From Apricaphanius iberus (taxonomy: Eukaryota > Chordata > Actinopteri > Cyprinodontiformes > Aphaniidae), in assembly GCA_028564705.1 (NCBI GenBank), contig JAPXFQ010000256.1, positions 1,922,001 through 1,986,000 of the forward strand: a stretch of 64,000 nt of DNA. Direction: 5' to 3'. Both the position numbers and the translations under genes were made by a program. The notes below the pieces were generated by a model. It did no database searches, had not been told where the DNA came from, and saw nothing but the letters and a program-made list of their open reading frames with translations. Every line of letters starts with the position of its first letter. Position 1 is the stretch's first letter. Positions 56,701-64,000 of this stretch are shown here, piece after piece.

Positions 56701-59700
56701 GGACTTGCTGCTGGTTTTGGCCATCTCATCATCTGATGTCGGCATCAGTTTTGAACTCAACACCTAACACACACGGAGAGAAAGAAAAGCACGATGCAAT
56801 CCGAGGTTTGCACACACAGTTTGAGAAGCTTGCTTGATGAAGCGGACGCTGCCTACCTCGAGATTGTAAAGCACCCTGAAAGTAGACATGCCGGGGGCAG
56901 AGGATCTAAAAAGCGACTCCAGGATGGACGCGGCGCTGGGCTGGTGCTGCTGTTTGGGGGTCACAGATGGAGAACGAGAGCCTGAGCCCTGGCCAAGGGT
57001 GAAAAGGGTTTTCTACAACAGAAAATGCCACAGGAGGGGGAAAATTGTGTGCAAACAAACAAACAATCACCACTAGAGCTAGCTTTCCCAAAATTCACCA
57101 TCCAGCACAGCGACTACGGCGCAAAGGCACAAATTATGGCTAAAGCAGTAGAGAGACGTGTCTGAGAAGATACTTTCAGGTACCTGGTGGCTCCAGACGC
57201 TGGATTCTTTGGGAACAAAGTTGTCGAGTGCATCCTGCACTTCGGGGTCAGTTGGAATTAGCAGCAGCAGCTTCCTCACACGAATGATGATCCTCCAGAG
57301 TAAAAAAACAACAAAAGAACGTGAAAACGACATCTAAACTGAAACTAGAGACAACCTCTTTCAACAAAAATGACTTTCTATTCTCCGCCCTCTTTTGATT
57401 TCATTACATTTCTCCAGATTAGAATCTTGGTTGCATCAGGCGTGGATTAAAAAATATGATAAAAAAACAAATACAAAAAACAAACACAATTTAAATAAAA
57501 TAAAAACTACATCAACACACAAAAATGCATTTACATTTACATGCTTGAATTTAAAAATAACTACATAAAACTGATACATTTAATTAAAGATTAATTTAAA
57601 AAACACAATTATTTTAGTATTCATTAATTTTAATTATGGATTCATATTTCAGTTGAAAACATTAAATACCAGTGAACATGTCAATATTGTCATTTTAAAA
57701 ATTGATAGGTAAAATTGGATCATGACCATTTTTTTAGCCATGTCAATCAAAATCATAAATTGCAGTGCGACCTCTGATAAGCACAACATACACATTTGAA
57801 TCATTTTTTATTTATTAACAGTTTCGTTAATATTATATGCATAATGTACTGATTTTATGTACATCTGCCACCACCACTTGTTAATTTTTTTGTAAGGTGG
57901 GATGTTGTTGGTATGTAAAGTTTGTCTAAATTTCTTTAAAAAATGTTCTTAAGTTAATTAAAAGAAGAAAATTACTTATTATTACTACTTATTACTTTAA
58001 GTTGTTGCATATTTGTTTGAAACAATCTATTCAAAAGAGATAAAAGATTAGGGAAAGAGCAGATGGGGGTTCTGCTGTTGATGATAATTCTGGTAATTCT
58101 AGTAATCTCACCTGGGCTCATCAAGGTTAGCCAGCTGATAAAGCATCTCAAACACATTGCACACCAAAGCCATCACCACCCCAGGGAGGGACTTCTCCTG
58201 CTCACAAGAGAATATAGTTGAAGTGCATCAGAGGTGATGTTTTCCTCGGTGTATCTGCAATTGGAACACGTTCATGTATGCATGTAATACCTGCTCCAAG
58301 GCGTAGGCTGAGTTGAAGACGGCTGAGCTGGAACTGCTAGAGGCCGATGCAGAGGACTCGGAACTGCCTGAAGGAGTTCCAGTGCCGGAGCTCTTCACAG
58401 TCAGGCTCTGCTCGTCACTGAAGCCGAGCTGGGAGAGCAGCTTCTGGTCTCGATTCATTGTCAGCTAACAGGTACAGAGAAGAAAGTCAAACAAACACGG
58501 CCATGTAACAAGCTAATGGCCGAGCGAGCACAAAGAATAACACCTACCACGCTATCATTGGCGAAAATCTGGACGTTATCCACCGGACAGCTCAAGTGCT
58601 CGGCGATCTTCCACCGGATGCTTCCTATCGTCTCATTACTGTGGGTCTGCAGGGAAATAGGGCAGGCGTTTGGTCAGGAGAGCCGCATTTCTCTGCAGAA
58701 GTTGAAAATTCACCAAGAATACCTCGAGGGCGAATGTGTCTTTGGTTGACTCGTAGGTGATGTGAAGAGTGACGGGGTGTCCGTTGAAAGAGGCCCCATG
58801 AGGTAGAATAGTGCGAGGAAACGAGTACATATCCTTCAAAAAGAGCAAAAATTTCAAGCTATGATCTATAATTAAATATCCTCGGACACCCAGCAGCTAA
58901 AATTGCAGAGCATAATTCTAATCTTAGTACCTGAGTCACATCTTTAAGAGATGCACCAAAACGTTCAGCCCATTGACCAAGTTTTCCTTTGAATGGGGCT
59001 TTCTAAGCGGCCATCGTTCTCTTTCTTGCCTTCCATATATGGTAACATTTAAAAAAAAACATGTCTCTGAACTATGCTTTTGCCGCGCTCCCATTCGGTA
59101 CAAGTGTGCGCCCACTGGGAACTATGTGGTAAAATTCACATTGATTTGCAGAGTCATGACCAGGGTACATTAATTATCGATGATTCCTCGTCTTGTTTTA
59201 TCTACGTCTTCTTAAGAAATGCTCAGGTGACCATCCTCTGAAGCAATGAAATGTCAGGGCTTTTTCAAATGTCTTGATATTGACCAATCAAGCTGGAAAT
59301 CTACCAGGTTCTGCCACCATCCAATTTCAAAGTTAATTTCAGACTTTTTTAATTTTTTATACACTTTTGAGCTATTCAAATACCTCTATAGTGATGACGT
59401 AGCGTTCAGCCAATAACAGCAGTCTTTCAATTATCACCAGCTTTGTTGATCTAGAGTTTAATACACAAAAGAAACAGCTCAGATACATTTAAATGAGTAG
59501 CCAATTGATAAAAACAGCTGTTTTTGTTTATTGTCACAAAGTTTGAAATGATTGAAGTTGTAATAGATTAAGTAACGATGTTCTTACCCAAACCCCCCTC
59601 TGTACCTGGAAGGTGATTGTACAGATGTGGCTACTGTTGGCATGGCAGTAGCCGTCAGCATCTTAGTTGCCTTGGTAACAGCATGGGTTAAAGTTGGCCC

Positions 59701-62273
59701 GCCTAGGGCCGAACTTGCGGCCTGGGAAAAGGGGGGGCAGAAACCTTATTTTGGGTGTTGATTTTTAAATAACGGGGCAAAAAAGTGTTAGGATTTTAAG
59801 AGCTTACCTCTAGCCGCTTGTAGCAATCAGCAATAAACTTCTTGTGCAAAGAAACAGAATCCTGGAAGTTGGAAGAGGCGATCAGAGGTGGGATTTTAAG
59901 GTAGAAAAACAGTACAATCTTTCCCTTTCGTCCTAGCCAATAAACAGATGTTTGGCTTACACTGACACTAAAAAAAAGATACAATATAAATTATCCCCAA
60001 ATGCACTGACCTTCTTCATTTTTGGATTGAGGTTGGTGTAGCTATAGGTGATTATCAGTTGGATTGCTTCATTGGCTATCTCTTCGTCAGGCGTTTCCAT
60101 GGCGATGCGCCAAATAAAATCCATCCCTGCTAAGTCGAGACGCTCCACGCACTTTTTTTTTTTAGAACAAATGACACAATTAAGGTTAACTCATAGCATA
60201 ATGACGCTTTACATAACAGAAACACAGAGTGAGGACCAACCAGCTGGGTTCCCTGGCGTTTCAGACGATGGTCACACAGATTCACGTTCTCAAAGAAGGT
60301 CTTAAACAGACCAAACCCTGAGGAAGAGACATAAAACAGATTGTTTTTTTTAGTTTTTTTTAGAACTGCATCTGTACTGAAGGGGTCAGTGTTGAGTCCC
60401 TCACCATTCATGGTGATCTCATAGGGCTCCAGTTTCAGAATCTTCTCCTTAAAGAGCTGCTGCTGGACATCACTCTCAAGGTCATGCTGTCCTTTGGTGA
60501 ACCACTCAAAACACATCTGGACATACAAAAACACAATGACTGCGCTTGTTGCAGGGTTAAAGCACAATAGCCAATCAAAATTCAATGTTCATGTCATTTT
60601 CATGCATCTCTGGACAAATATTTGGTTCATAATTGCGATGACCACCTGGGCCTTCATTTATCAAATGTTCGTAGAAACTGTCCTATATTCTATCCTACGA
60701 AAGAAATTTACAATGTTCGTATGAATAATCAAAAGTCTGATTTATGAAAGGTGCGGTGACCACCCATACGCATGTTTCTCCGTAATCGTCTGTTGATAAA
60801 TCCCACATTTACGCACACAGTTGCTTGTGGCCGTTCACACAGTCATTTACATACAGAAACGGCCTCAATTAACCAAATTTGGTAACACCACGTCTTGTGA
60901 CATGTATGAAATCCTTGCGTTGTTCCCAAAGACAATGGCCAAAAAAACGAAGAAAGGAATATCAGCGACACAGAGATCGAGGTGAAGCATAAGTGGGGCA
61001 AAAAAAGCATTCATGATGAACAGACTTCTAGAAATGTCATGGTTAACACAAATTAATTTCAACACCGTACATAGCTTTAAGTTATTTTGTTAAAACACAC
61101 ACAGGCATCAATGAGCTCCTAAACAGCTGAGAGAAATATTCAGTCAAAGTAAAACTATTTCAGTGTTGCAGTTCCTCCGTTCACACACTAGTTGCTGTGC
61201 GTACGAACGATTAGAGGTGTACTTGTATTTAGGAACATGTCTGCACACAAATTCAAATTGATAAATACCACACAATGCGTAGAATTGTTCCTACGCATGA
61301 AATACGCACAGATCTGTGTGTAAGTGCGCTTGATAAATGACGACTCTGAACTATTAGCAGAACTTTATTATCTGTATCCAGTGAAAAACACTTTTTCGTA
61401 ATAAATAACAGGAAACAACAAGCCTGTAAAAGGAATTAAAAAACATATCTTTAGTTATGTTTAAAAGCTTTATTCAATTAGATTTTAAACTTAATTCTAT
61501 CAATAGATAGATATATTAGAAGCCTCATTTGAAGTCTTTGCGGCTGCTTCATTGATGATGTATGAAAGAGTAAATGGGTAATGTTTTACAGCATTCCTCC
61601 TGAGCAATCATCCAACAAAAACGTGCCTGACATGACAAACAGCTGAGCACAAGGTTTTCCCTTCTTCATACCTCACGGTCAAGTTCACAAACATCCGGAC
61701 CCGACACCAGGCACTCCCAGAGCTCTTTGGCCCTGTTCCAGACCAGGTAGAGACTGGCCTCCTGGAGGAAGAACGCCAGGAAACGCAGGTGGCTGTCCAG
61801 ATACTGGACACAGATTGAAAGAAAAATACAATATCACTTAAAACTGGATCACACTCGTCTAATTTGAAATAGTTTATAAGATGTTTTCCAAACTGAAAAC
61901 AGGTCCAGGGAAATAAAACAAAATTCATACTAACCTCCTGGTACGTGTATCTGCCGTCTACCAGCGTTGAAGCTGAGAGGCCGTTATTCCCCGACGCGGT
62001 CACGGCGAGTCGGTGGCAGCACACCAGAGATCCCGTGATCAGTTTGACAATCTCAAAGTTCTTCTTCAGGTCCTGGATGATACTCTGTGGAGAGGCAGAG
62101 AGTGGTCACGACAGCACGCGCCGTATGTCAGGGTAGTCAGCGTGCTACGAGTGAGGTCACGGTACCTTGTCCTGCTTCTGGTACGTCTGTTTGATGAAGG
62201 AACGGGTGATTTCGTGCAGCTGTCGTAGAGCGGGAACAACCCAGACGGTTTGAGGAGTACTCTGCTGAGAAGC
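29766..62273 (-). CDS. usp24: USP24, ubiquitin-specific peptidase 24 (C-terminal 1999 residues, 51 exons; N-terminus outside window)
   Basis: 51 exons chain in phase from 62273 down to the TAA stop at 29766-29768 and total 6000 nt. Family knowledge: USP24 is a roughly 2600-residue cytosolic cysteine protease that removes ubiquitin from substrates, related to USP9X and USP34. Numbering from the first visible residue: ubiquitin-like segment about 320-447, helical-repeat region to about 1060, USP catalytic domain about 1070-1420 with Cys1083 ([10 protein letters not shown]) and His1353 (AGHYYSF), paired CxxC finger motifs ([16 protein letters not shown]), then a long helical C-terminus ending SDLEDVDS. 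Fitting the catalytic residues to the human positions implies about 615 residues missing upstream. All introns are GT-AG except one GC-AG (donor at 34045). The gene is convergent with PCSK9, as in mammals. Confidence 0.97.
30622..31273. mobile_element. Harbinger-like element B (second copy of the 53.5 kb family)
   Basis: The ends AAGCCTAGTTTATGCTTG and GAAGCATAAACTATGCTTTA are inverted relative to each other. Internal matches to element A include aaggagcaat, gttcaaaatcaccaaaaga and cattgactac. About 650 bp, no coding capacity, in the last USP24 intron. Confidence 0.65.
31271..32389. other. Last USP24 intron, right part
   Basis: Unique-looking AT-rich intron sequence with no ORF of note or recognised repeat, between Harbinger-like element B and the next-to-last exon. 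Confidence 0.4.
34190..34320 (+). mobile_element. Small Tc1 transposase fragment
   Basis: gtggagggtctgtgatgctg is the coding pattern for 'GGSVMLWV' of Tc1 transposases. Only about 130 bp is recognisable, in the USP24 intron between 34122 and 34759. Confidence 0.45.
36325..37010. repeat. Interspersed repeat with cgggattcccacggg motifs
   Basis: Multiple forms of 'cgggat...cacgggac' cluster at 36340-36470, and 'acgggagt...gggatcgggag' at 36895-37000, as two complementary arms around an unrelated centre. Probably a decayed hAT-type element in the USP24 intron 35761-39058. Confidence 0.4.
37283..38507 (+). mobile_element. TTAA-flanked 1.2 kb element carrying an acidic ORF
   Basis: TTAA lies at both ends (37283-37286, 38504-38507). 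The inverted ends read AGGGATACTTC at the left and AGGAATACTTC (reversed) at the right. TTAA targets fit piggyBac or Kolobok. No transposase is present, so it is non-autonomous; it carries the 71-residue ORF at 37645-37860. In the USP24 intron between 35761 and 39058. Confidence 0.65.
37645..37860 (+). CDS. Acidic 71-residue ORF in a transposon, similar to the start of fish P2RX7-like repeat proteins
   Basis: ATG to TAG, 71 residues, strongly acidic, with [20 protein letters not shown], an Ala/Glu-rich helix ([15 protein letters not shown]) and an EEEP tail. From memory, the EGSFE...GYLYEP.YT pattern matches the N-terminus of multicopy fish proteins often named 'P2X purinoceptor 7-like', whose Cys-rich later part is missing here. 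A second open stretch follows in another frame ([20 protein letters not shown], about 37880-37984), as if an internal part of the parent gene had been lost. Probably a gene fragment captured by the element. Confidence 0.5.
   Translation: MEGSFEVEMAEGDFEDVLRESDARGYLYEPQYTDEQLRMMEEQEAIRAAAAAEEQDRLGGQEEEPVQTTHG
39059..42060 (-). CDS. usp24: USP24 exons, part d: region after the catalytic domain
   Basis: Exons in transcript order: 41910-42060, 41717-41812, 41527-41630, 40028-40141, 39257-39464, 39059-39148 (residues about 1451-1705). Landmarks: a Ser/Pro-rich linker ([19 protein letters not shown]) that may be phosphorylated, then [35 protein letters not shown] and [18 protein letters not shown]. 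Intron 40142-41526 contains a 1.05 kb TTAA-flanked element. Confidence 0.95.
40312..41362. mobile_element. TTAA-flanked 1.05 kb non-autonomous element
   Basis: TTAA at 40312-40315 and 41359-41362. The inverted ends read AGGGCCTATATCATGC (left) and AGGGACTATATCATGC (right, reversed). No transposase was found. It contains a small tandem repeat of gctgtttgagatct units at 41090-41150. In USP24 intron 40142-41526. Confidence 0.65.
42930..44640 (-). mobile_element. L1-like LINE, 3' fragment (5'-truncated, antisense)
   Basis: On the minus strand 44371-44637 encodes an L1-type reverse transcriptase end ([20 protein letters not shown]). 43210-43437 encodes the L1 C-terminal pattern ([20 protein letters not shown]). 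Many stops lie between them. The 3' end is near 42930. A dead, truncated copy in a USP24 intron. Confidence 0.75.
45115..45215 (+). mobile_element. Small Tc1 transposase fragment
   Basis: aaatgtggaggtggcagcatcatgatgtga encodes a decayed '[10 protein letters not shown]' Tc1 block. Flanks are not recognisable. In USP24 intron 42061-45379. Confidence 0.45.
45380..48383 (-). CDS. usp24: USP24 exons, part c: USP catalytic domain
   Basis: Exons in transcript order: 48239-48383, 48025-48144, 47820-47945, 47639-47737, 47455-47537, 47226-47367, 47022-47141, 46689-46903, 45630-45754, 45380-45521 (residues about 1012-1450). Exon 48025-48144 carries the Cys box ([19 protein letters not shown]). Exon 47639-47737 has [17 protein letters not shown]. 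Exons 47455-47537 and 47226-47367 supply the two CxxC pairs of the zinc-finger 'fingers' subdomain. Exon 46689-46903 carries the His box ([16 protein letters not shown]), preceded by a Gly/Ser-rich insert typical of USP24. Exons here are closely spaced with short introns. Confidence 0.97.
45952..46010 (+). repeat. One terminus of a hAT-like repeat
   Basis: ttagggatgtcccaatcagc followed by gatcctgatctgg resembles a widespread fish hAT terminus. The matching other end was not found. Confidence 0.3.
48684..50195. mobile_element. Harbinger-like element C with MADF-like ORF and a nested hAT-like relic
   Basis: Inverted ends of about 25 bp: TTAAGCTTGGTTTATGCTTG at the left, matched by CAAGCATAAACCAAGCTTAA at the right. 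Related to elements A and B at the termini but not inside. The inner part from about 49020 to 50025 looks like a second insertion: its right end, read on the minus strand, is CAGGGTTCCTACGCAAGTAT, typical of hAT elements, and it has repeated ttccatacttttccagac motifs. Lies in a USP24 intron. Confidence 0.65.
48772..48867 (+). pseudogene. Short MADF-like ORF of a Harbinger-type element
   Basis: 31 residues from ATG to TAA, including [20 protein letters not shown]. This resembles the first half of a MADF/Myb-type DNA-binding domain, which PIF/Harbinger elements encode as a second protein. The domain is cut short by the stop and by the nested insertion, so it is a remnant. The similarity is recognised by eye and needs a profile search. 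Confidence 0.45.
50196..51122. other. USP24 intron segment, nothing recognised
   Basis: AT-rich, with an (AATT)n-like tract near 51025-51042. No gene or repeat end was seen. Confidence 0.4.
51123..57292 (-). CDS. usp24: USP24 exons, part b: central helical region
   Basis: Exons in transcript order: 57184-57292, 56857-57012, 56666-56763, 56394-56489, 52739-52961, 52483-52645, 52166-52327, 52014-52084, 51784-51944, 51647-51708, 51332-51523, 51123-51237 (residues about 476-1011). Landmarks are [59 protein letters not shown] and [19 protein letters not shown], all strongly conserved in vertebrate USP24. The 3.4 kb intron between 52962 and 56393 holds the nested transposon stack. Exon 51332-51523 begins TGTCAGAG; the phase of the upstream exon rules out the AG six bases further in. 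Confidence 0.95.
53159..53194 (+). repeat. Microsatellite (ATGT)n/(AT)n
   Basis: Six or more tandem atgt units run into an AT repeat. In the USP24 intron that holds the nested elements. Confidence 0.8.
54012..55259 (-). pseudogene. Tc1 transposase, split and inactive
   Basis: The N-terminal block (54903-55259) has the paired-type helix-turn-helix ([17 protein letters not shown]) and [19 protein letters not shown]. The C-terminal block (54012-54497) has the catalytic DDE end with [19 protein letters not shown]. Between them are a stop at about 54903 and the 255-bp insertion, so no complete roughly 340-residue transposase can be made from this copy. Confidence 0.88.
54561..54815. mobile_element. 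255-bp inverted-repeat element (MITE) inside the Tc1 transposase
   Basis: The ends are an inverted pair of about 40 bp, starting TGTTACACCAGAATCTGTGA. The insertion is flanked by CCCC on both sides (54557-54560 and 54816-54819). Removing 255 bp plus one CCCC restores the expected Tc1 sequence cagatgccccaaacaatcag. Each arm contains a tandem pair of CAGAATCTGTGACCC units, and the middle holds short repeats of gcctaaagctaagatt type. It has no coding capacity. I do not recognise the family. Confidence 0.85.
55720..56150 (+). mobile_element. Tc1-like relic, + strand
   Basis: The + strand frame at about 55775-55905 reads [20 protein letters not shown], matching the Tc1 block before the first catalytic Asp. 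The region to about 56105 continues with a decayed catalytic end (drift of SPDLNPIE at about 56080). It directly follows the Harbinger-like element A. Confidence 0.5.
57293..58111. other. USP24 intron segment, nothing recognised
   Basis: Very AT-rich and simple in composition between two small USP24 exons. No ORF or repeat end was seen. Confidence 0.4.
58112..62273 (-). CDS. usp24: USP24 exons, part a: helical repeats and ubiquitin-like segment
   Basis: Exons in transcript order: 62166-62273, 61935-62084, 61672-61803, 60405-60516, 60241-60317, 60011-60151, 59808-59861, 59606-59721, 59384-59450, 58723-58833, 58548-58646, 58291-58464, 58112-58197 (residues 1-475 of the visible part). The first exon starts in phase 0 after acceptor caacag, so more exons lie beyond 64000. 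Exons 58291-58833 encode a ubiquitin-like fold ([34 protein letters not shown]) with a Ser-rich loop. The acceptor of 60011-60151 is odd: eleven A residues lie directly before the G of the AG. Confidence 0.95.
60648..61346 (+). mobile_element. Harbinger-like MITE with Myb-type ORF remnant
   Basis: Inverted ends: GGGCCTTCATTTATCAAA at the left and GTCGTCATTTATCAAGCG (reversed) at the right. Inside, at about 60958-61000 on the + strand, the frame reads NISDTEIEV, like the start of the Myb/SANT-like protein found in fish Harbinger elements. The ORF is broken. In a USP24 intron. Confidence 0.55.
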
Positions 62274-64000
62274 CTGTTGAAACGCATGTAGACAACAGGT
62301 ACATTTTATGAAATCCCAATGACAAACATGTCAAATATGAAAATCACTTTTAATTTTATGTTGGTTCTTAAAGTCAGACTTACAACCTTCGAAGTAAAAT
62401 AAAGGGAAACAAATCAGAGCCAAGTATACAAAACAAGAGAGATTTAAATCAGCCTTTTTCAAACTTTATGCCAAGATGCTTCAACTGGGTATCCATGGTT
62501 CTGATTGGATTACTCTTCGAATGAGCATACTGGTACCTCTGCCAAAGATGTGTACATTCAGCTTGTATTGCAGCAGCATTAGCTCACTCTGAAGAATTAA
62601 GAGAACTCTAACCTCTAAAATTAATGATTTTTTAAAATAATGATAGGGAGAAAGCCCGCGTAAGGAAATAAATGTTTAAACTAAATCTTTTCGACAACCT
62701 GAATTCCTTCATAAAGGAAGAAATCAATGACTTCCCGTTTCTGTGTGAAATAAATAAAACATTGTAGCGTATTGTAGTGTAACAGTGTCTATACTCTCTT
62801 AGTGACTATTCAAAATGGGAAAGACAAGAAATCACGATATTCAACTAAGACAAAAATAAGGAAATTATTACAATAATAACTAACCATCTATGTTTTACTG
62901 TCAGAGAAATAATTTAAAGAGAAACTAACCCCCAAATCAACTTTTTTTGTGTGGATAAACTGAATAAATTGAGTGTCTAATGATGTTGTCTACATGTCTG
63001 GTCTTTATTTTTTGGTATTTTAGTACATTTTGGTAAAAACATACATTTTCTATCAAAAACTGTTTGTGGAGTGCCCTCTTCAGGTTAAAACTTTACACTG
63101 CACTTGAATTTGAATCGGGCATTGCTAGTGGCTTAGCCTTGCTGACAACAGCAGTCCTACCACTGTGGATAAAAGACTCTAGGCATGGCCACACCTCTGT
63201 GGTGAGTTGGAGCAAGAATAGCAAGTAAATGTCGACACCGGCCAGCCTTCCCTCAGTCTGCCAGGCAACGCCTCCTTTTGCTGTAATTTTCAAACTGGAC
63301 GGTAGGAGGATCGGGCACACTGCAGCAAAGGGTGGCATTCAGGGGATCAACAAGTCTTTATAACATTCATCATCTAAATGACAATTTGTTTTCAGGCGGG
63401 TGGCTTTTTTGTCCTACTCTAACAAATGTAAGCATATGTGGAACTTGCTAAATACTACTTGGACTTTAACTGGAATCATGTATGTAGATCAGATGAGACT
63501 GAAAATGAGCTTTTGAAGAAAAGACTCAAAGTGAGTCTGACATTAAACAGAGAAAAAGGCTCATTGTGACGCACAGTGGAGGACCTGTTATGCCGTATTT
63601 TAATCTCTTTTAATAGAAACAATTAAATAAGATTTGGTCACCAAAAAAAAATCCAATATCAAAAGCTGTGGGTAAGCTGAAGAGAGGAGTACTTCAGACA
63701 AGAGGCAGGAGTCAAGTAATATTATCAACACAAAAAAACCAACAGTTCCACAGTAATTTTATGATTTCACAATATTGTATTGCGTTAGAATTCTTTCTCT
63801 ATATTTTTCAGTGAGACAATGTACAGCAATAAAGTTTTTTTGTATTTTTACACAATTAGCAGAGGTTTATATGTTTGAGGAAAGTGCTGTTTATCCAAAG
63901 TCCACAAAAACCGACCGTTTGAAATAACTGTTGATCACAAGGAGGACAGATCTCACCCAGAACCCAATCAATCCCAGTGTATAATCATTAGTAAGTGCCA
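62274..64000. other. USP24 intron leading out of the window
   Basis: Upstream of the first visible exon, which starts in phase 0. Apart from the repeat at 62918-63345 I found no further USP24 exon, so this is part of one intron of at least 1.7 kb. Confidence 0.5.
62918..63345. repeat. Probable truncated interspersed repeat
   Basis: Starts ttaaagagaaactaaccccc, a familiar repeat terminus. The right end is not visible. Lies upstream of the first visible USP24 exon. Confidence 0.3.

Overview
This window is vertebrate nuclear DNA, almost certainly from a ray-finned (percomorph-type) teleost. The evidence is intron-rich genes with GT-AG splicing, proteins close to their mammalian counterparts, compact introns, and many transposon families typical of fish (Tc1/mariner, PIF/Harbinger-like, hAT-like, L2- and L1-like LINEs, Ty3/Gypsy). 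No bacterial, phage or CRISPR feature was seen.

Two genes lie tail to tail, the arrangement also known in mammals. On the + strand, PCSK9 (proprotein convertase subtilisin/kexin type 9) is complete: 12 coding exons from 4133 to 23941 encode a predicted 668-residue secreted protein. On the - strand, USP24 (a very large ubiquitin-specific protease) fills 29766-62273. I could chain 51 consecutive coding exons with matching splice phases (6000 nt, 1999 residues plus stop). They include the whole catalytic domain and the C-terminus. The first roughly 615 residues lie beyond the right edge.

Region by region: 1-3860 is upstream sequence with an L2-like LINE and Tc1 relics. 3866-4132 is the probable PCSK9 promoter with an SREBP-type site. 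PCSK9 intron 2 (4713-16118) carries a 7.9 kb Ty3/Gypsy retrotransposon with open gag and pol frames. 16-24 kb holds the remaining PCSK9 exons and smaller repeats. 24-29.7 kb is the repeat-rich interval between the two 3' ends, probably including the USP24 3' UTR. 29.8-62.3 kb is USP24, whose larger introns hold most of the transposons.

The most interesting non-genic structures are: a three-level nest at 53.5-55.7 kb (Harbinger-like element, then Tc1, then a 255-bp inverted-repeat element); a Gypsy element whose two LTRs are mosaics and which lacks a visible target duplication; a 1.2 kb TTAA-flanked element carrying an acidic 71-residue ORF resembling the N-terminus of fish P2RX7-like repeat proteins; and a Harbinger-like element with a short MADF-like ORF. 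I found no wholly new cellular system. The novelty is in the mobile elements and a few splice-site and regulatory details.
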